Assembly (NCBI GenBank): GCA_035626155.1
Contig: DASPOF010000119.1
Location: 1 to 5,605, forward strand
DNA: 5,605 bases
Direction of reading: 5' to 3'
Source: DASPOF01 sp035626155
Lineage (GTDB): Bacteria > Desulfobacterota > Binatia > Binatales > Binataceae
Positions 4,818 to 5,605 of this stretch are shown here, in pieces (positions within the stretch are counted from its first letter, which is position 1; every line of letters starts with the position of its first letter). The position numbers were made by a program, and so were the translations under genes. The notes under the pieces are model-generated. The model was given only the letters and a program-made list of their open reading frames with translations, was not told the origin of the DNA and ran no database searches.

Positions 4818-5357
4818 ATGAGGCGGAAGATGTGTTTGGTGTTGGCGGGGTTGTTGGTTGCGGTGTTCGTGCCGGCTCGCGCGCGATGGCTCACATCGCA
4901 TGGAACATCCGGCGGCGCTGTCGCGTGGGCCCAGGATTTGGGCGATGCGACCGAATCTCCCGCGCAGGATGATTCAGAGCAAACTGCCGGCGCGATTGGT
5001 GCGAAGAAGCCACCCACGATCGAGCTCGGTACCTGGTGCGGGTCTGTAGACGATCACGAAGCGCTCAAGGCCACTTTGTTTCTGACCGTCGGCACTCAGG
5101 AAAAGTCCAAGCTCACTGGAACCTGGGCAGAAACTTACCCCAGTAGCCCCGGAGGCAGTTTCACGGCCAAGATCAAGCCGGATGGCAAAACTATTGTTTT
5201 CAAATTCAAAATCTCAGGCAGCTCGTGCAAGTCGACCGCGAATGCAACGCTTATAACTCCGAAAGATTTGGAGATCGAAGGGACCTACACCGATTCCGGC
5301 TGCAAAGCATTACGCAAAGACTTTGGAAATTTCGATATCTTCTTTCCCTGCGTATGA
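4818..5357 (+). CDS. Exported four-cysteine protein of unknown function
   Basis: I do not recognise the family. The 179-residue product begins with a Sec-type signal: basic MRRK, a hydrophobic core CLVLAGLLVAVFV (6-18), and candidate cleavage after ARA (22) or after AWA (38, before QD). A low-complexity acidic linker (about 39-62) leads to a beta-rich domain (about 67-179). That domain repeats short G-T-W/Y turns (GTWCG at 71-75, TGTWAETY at 100-107, EGTYTD at 155-160). It has four cysteines (74, 137, 162, 178), which could form two disulfides in the periplasm or outside the cell. Cys6 is within the hydrophobic core and is not a lipobox. Codon use differs from its neighbours: 5161-5340 is about 46% G+C by hand count, with AAA, ACT and ATT codons. 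A weak promoter guess is TTCGCC (4747-4752) with TACGAT (4770-4775), 17 nt apart. A lipocalin- or META-like barrel is possible but unproven. Confidence 0.8.
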   Translation: MRRKMCLVLAGLLVAVFVPARARWLTSHGTSGGAVAWAQDLGDATESPAQDDSEQTAGAIGAKKPPTIELGTWCGSVDDHEALKATLFLTVGTQEKSKLTGTWAETYPSSPGGSFTAKIKPDGKTIVFKFKISGSSCKSTANATLITPKDLEIEGTYTDSGCKALRKDFGNFDIFFPCV

Positions 5358-5449
5358 AGCCGCCTGACGAGGAGCGCAGCCGCGCCGAGCAATATCGACG
5401 GCGTCCGGAGCCGTTCGTCACACGGTTCGCATTCTCGAGTTGCGATCGC

Positions 5450-5455
5450 AGGAGG
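5450..5455 (+). promoter_or_regulatory. Shine-Dalgarno AGGAGG of the F420-type oxidoreductase gene
   Basis: AGGAGG is 7 nt before ATG 5463, a strong site that fixes the start of the last gene. The 92 bases between it and the preceding stop hold no terminator or promoter I can support. Confidence 0.75.
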
Positions 5456-5462
5456 AGCAGAC

Positions 5463-5605
5463 ATGTCTGAATTGAGCGAATTCAACCGGCAAGTGATCGA
5501 GGAGTTCCGCGCGAACGCCGGCAAGGTCGGCGGTCAGTTCGCCGGCGCGCCGATGCTCCTCCTCACGACGACCGGCGCCAAGAGCGGGCGAACTTACATT
5601 AACCC
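5463..5605 (+). CDS. Nitroreductase-family deazaflavin (F420)-dependent oxidoreductase, N-terminal part
   Basis: Only the first 47 codons are in the window; the gene runs off the right edge. The visible sequence has FNRQVIEEFRANAGKVGG (7-24), then FAGAPMLLLTTTGAKSGRTY (26-45). This is the start of the split beta-barrel Ddn-type family (PF04075, TIGR00026), which includes F420H2-dependent quinone reductases and the Mycobacterium nitroreductase Ddn. The TTTGAKSGR strand-turn corresponds to the family's T-G-x-K/R-[ST]-G motif near the cofactor site. Members transfer hydride from reduced F420 to quinones, nitro compounds or other acceptors. Some relatives may use other cofactors, so F420 is an inference. 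The length and catalytic C-terminal part cannot be judged. A strong Shine-Dalgarno supports the start, and the gene lies 105 nt after the exported-protein gene. Confidence 0.88.
   Translation, partial: MSELSEFNRQVIEEFRANAGKVGGQFAGAPMLLLTTTGAKSGRTYIN

Noticed and set aside
1..5605. CRISPR array, tRNA, rRNA or insertion sequence
   Set aside because: No regularly spaced repeats, cloverleaf-like sequence, rRNA-like segments or transposase motifs were seen on either strand.

Overview
The window is dense, high-G+C bacterial DNA with eight protein genes and no RNA gene, CRISPR array or insertion sequence that I can see. One hand-counted 60-base line inside groEL (4141-4200) is about 72% G+C. The lineage cannot be fixed from sequence alone. 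An F420-dependent oxidoreductase relative sits together with GYD, DUF2267 and BON stress-type proteins and a groEL paralogue that has no groES beside it. This fits an uncultured soil-type, high-G+C bacterium (for example Binatota, Rokubacteria, Deltaproteobacteria-like or Chloroflexi-like lineages) and is inference only.

Layout. (1) Positions 1-1286, plus strand: the 3' part of a divergent ribose-phosphate pyrophosphokinase gene, then a GYD-domain protein 61 nt downstream. (2) Positions 1364-2010, minus strand: a two-gene unit, a DUF2267 protein followed by a 62-residue protein, convergent with the GYD gene. (3) Positions 2011-2319: a divergent intergenic region with a long imperfect inverted repeat and a cluster of GCCAAT/ATTGGC palindromes. 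(4) Positions 2320-4670, plus strand: a soluble protein with three BON domains, tightly coupled to a GroEL paralogue lacking the GGM tail. (5) Positions 4818-5357, plus strand: an unrecognised exported protein with four cysteines and markedly lower G+C. (6) Position 5463 to the window end, plus strand: the start of a nitroreductase-like, deazaflavin (F420)-dependent oxidoreductase.

The central part reads as a stress or accessory island: PRPP supply, small stress-type proteins, and a BON protein made together with an accessory chaperonin. The points most worth a second look are the hairpin at 2116-2173, whose four plus-strand mismatches all become G-U pairs in a minus-strand transcript; the BON-GroEL translational coupling; and the altered nucleotide-pocket segment and missing GGM tail of the GroEL.
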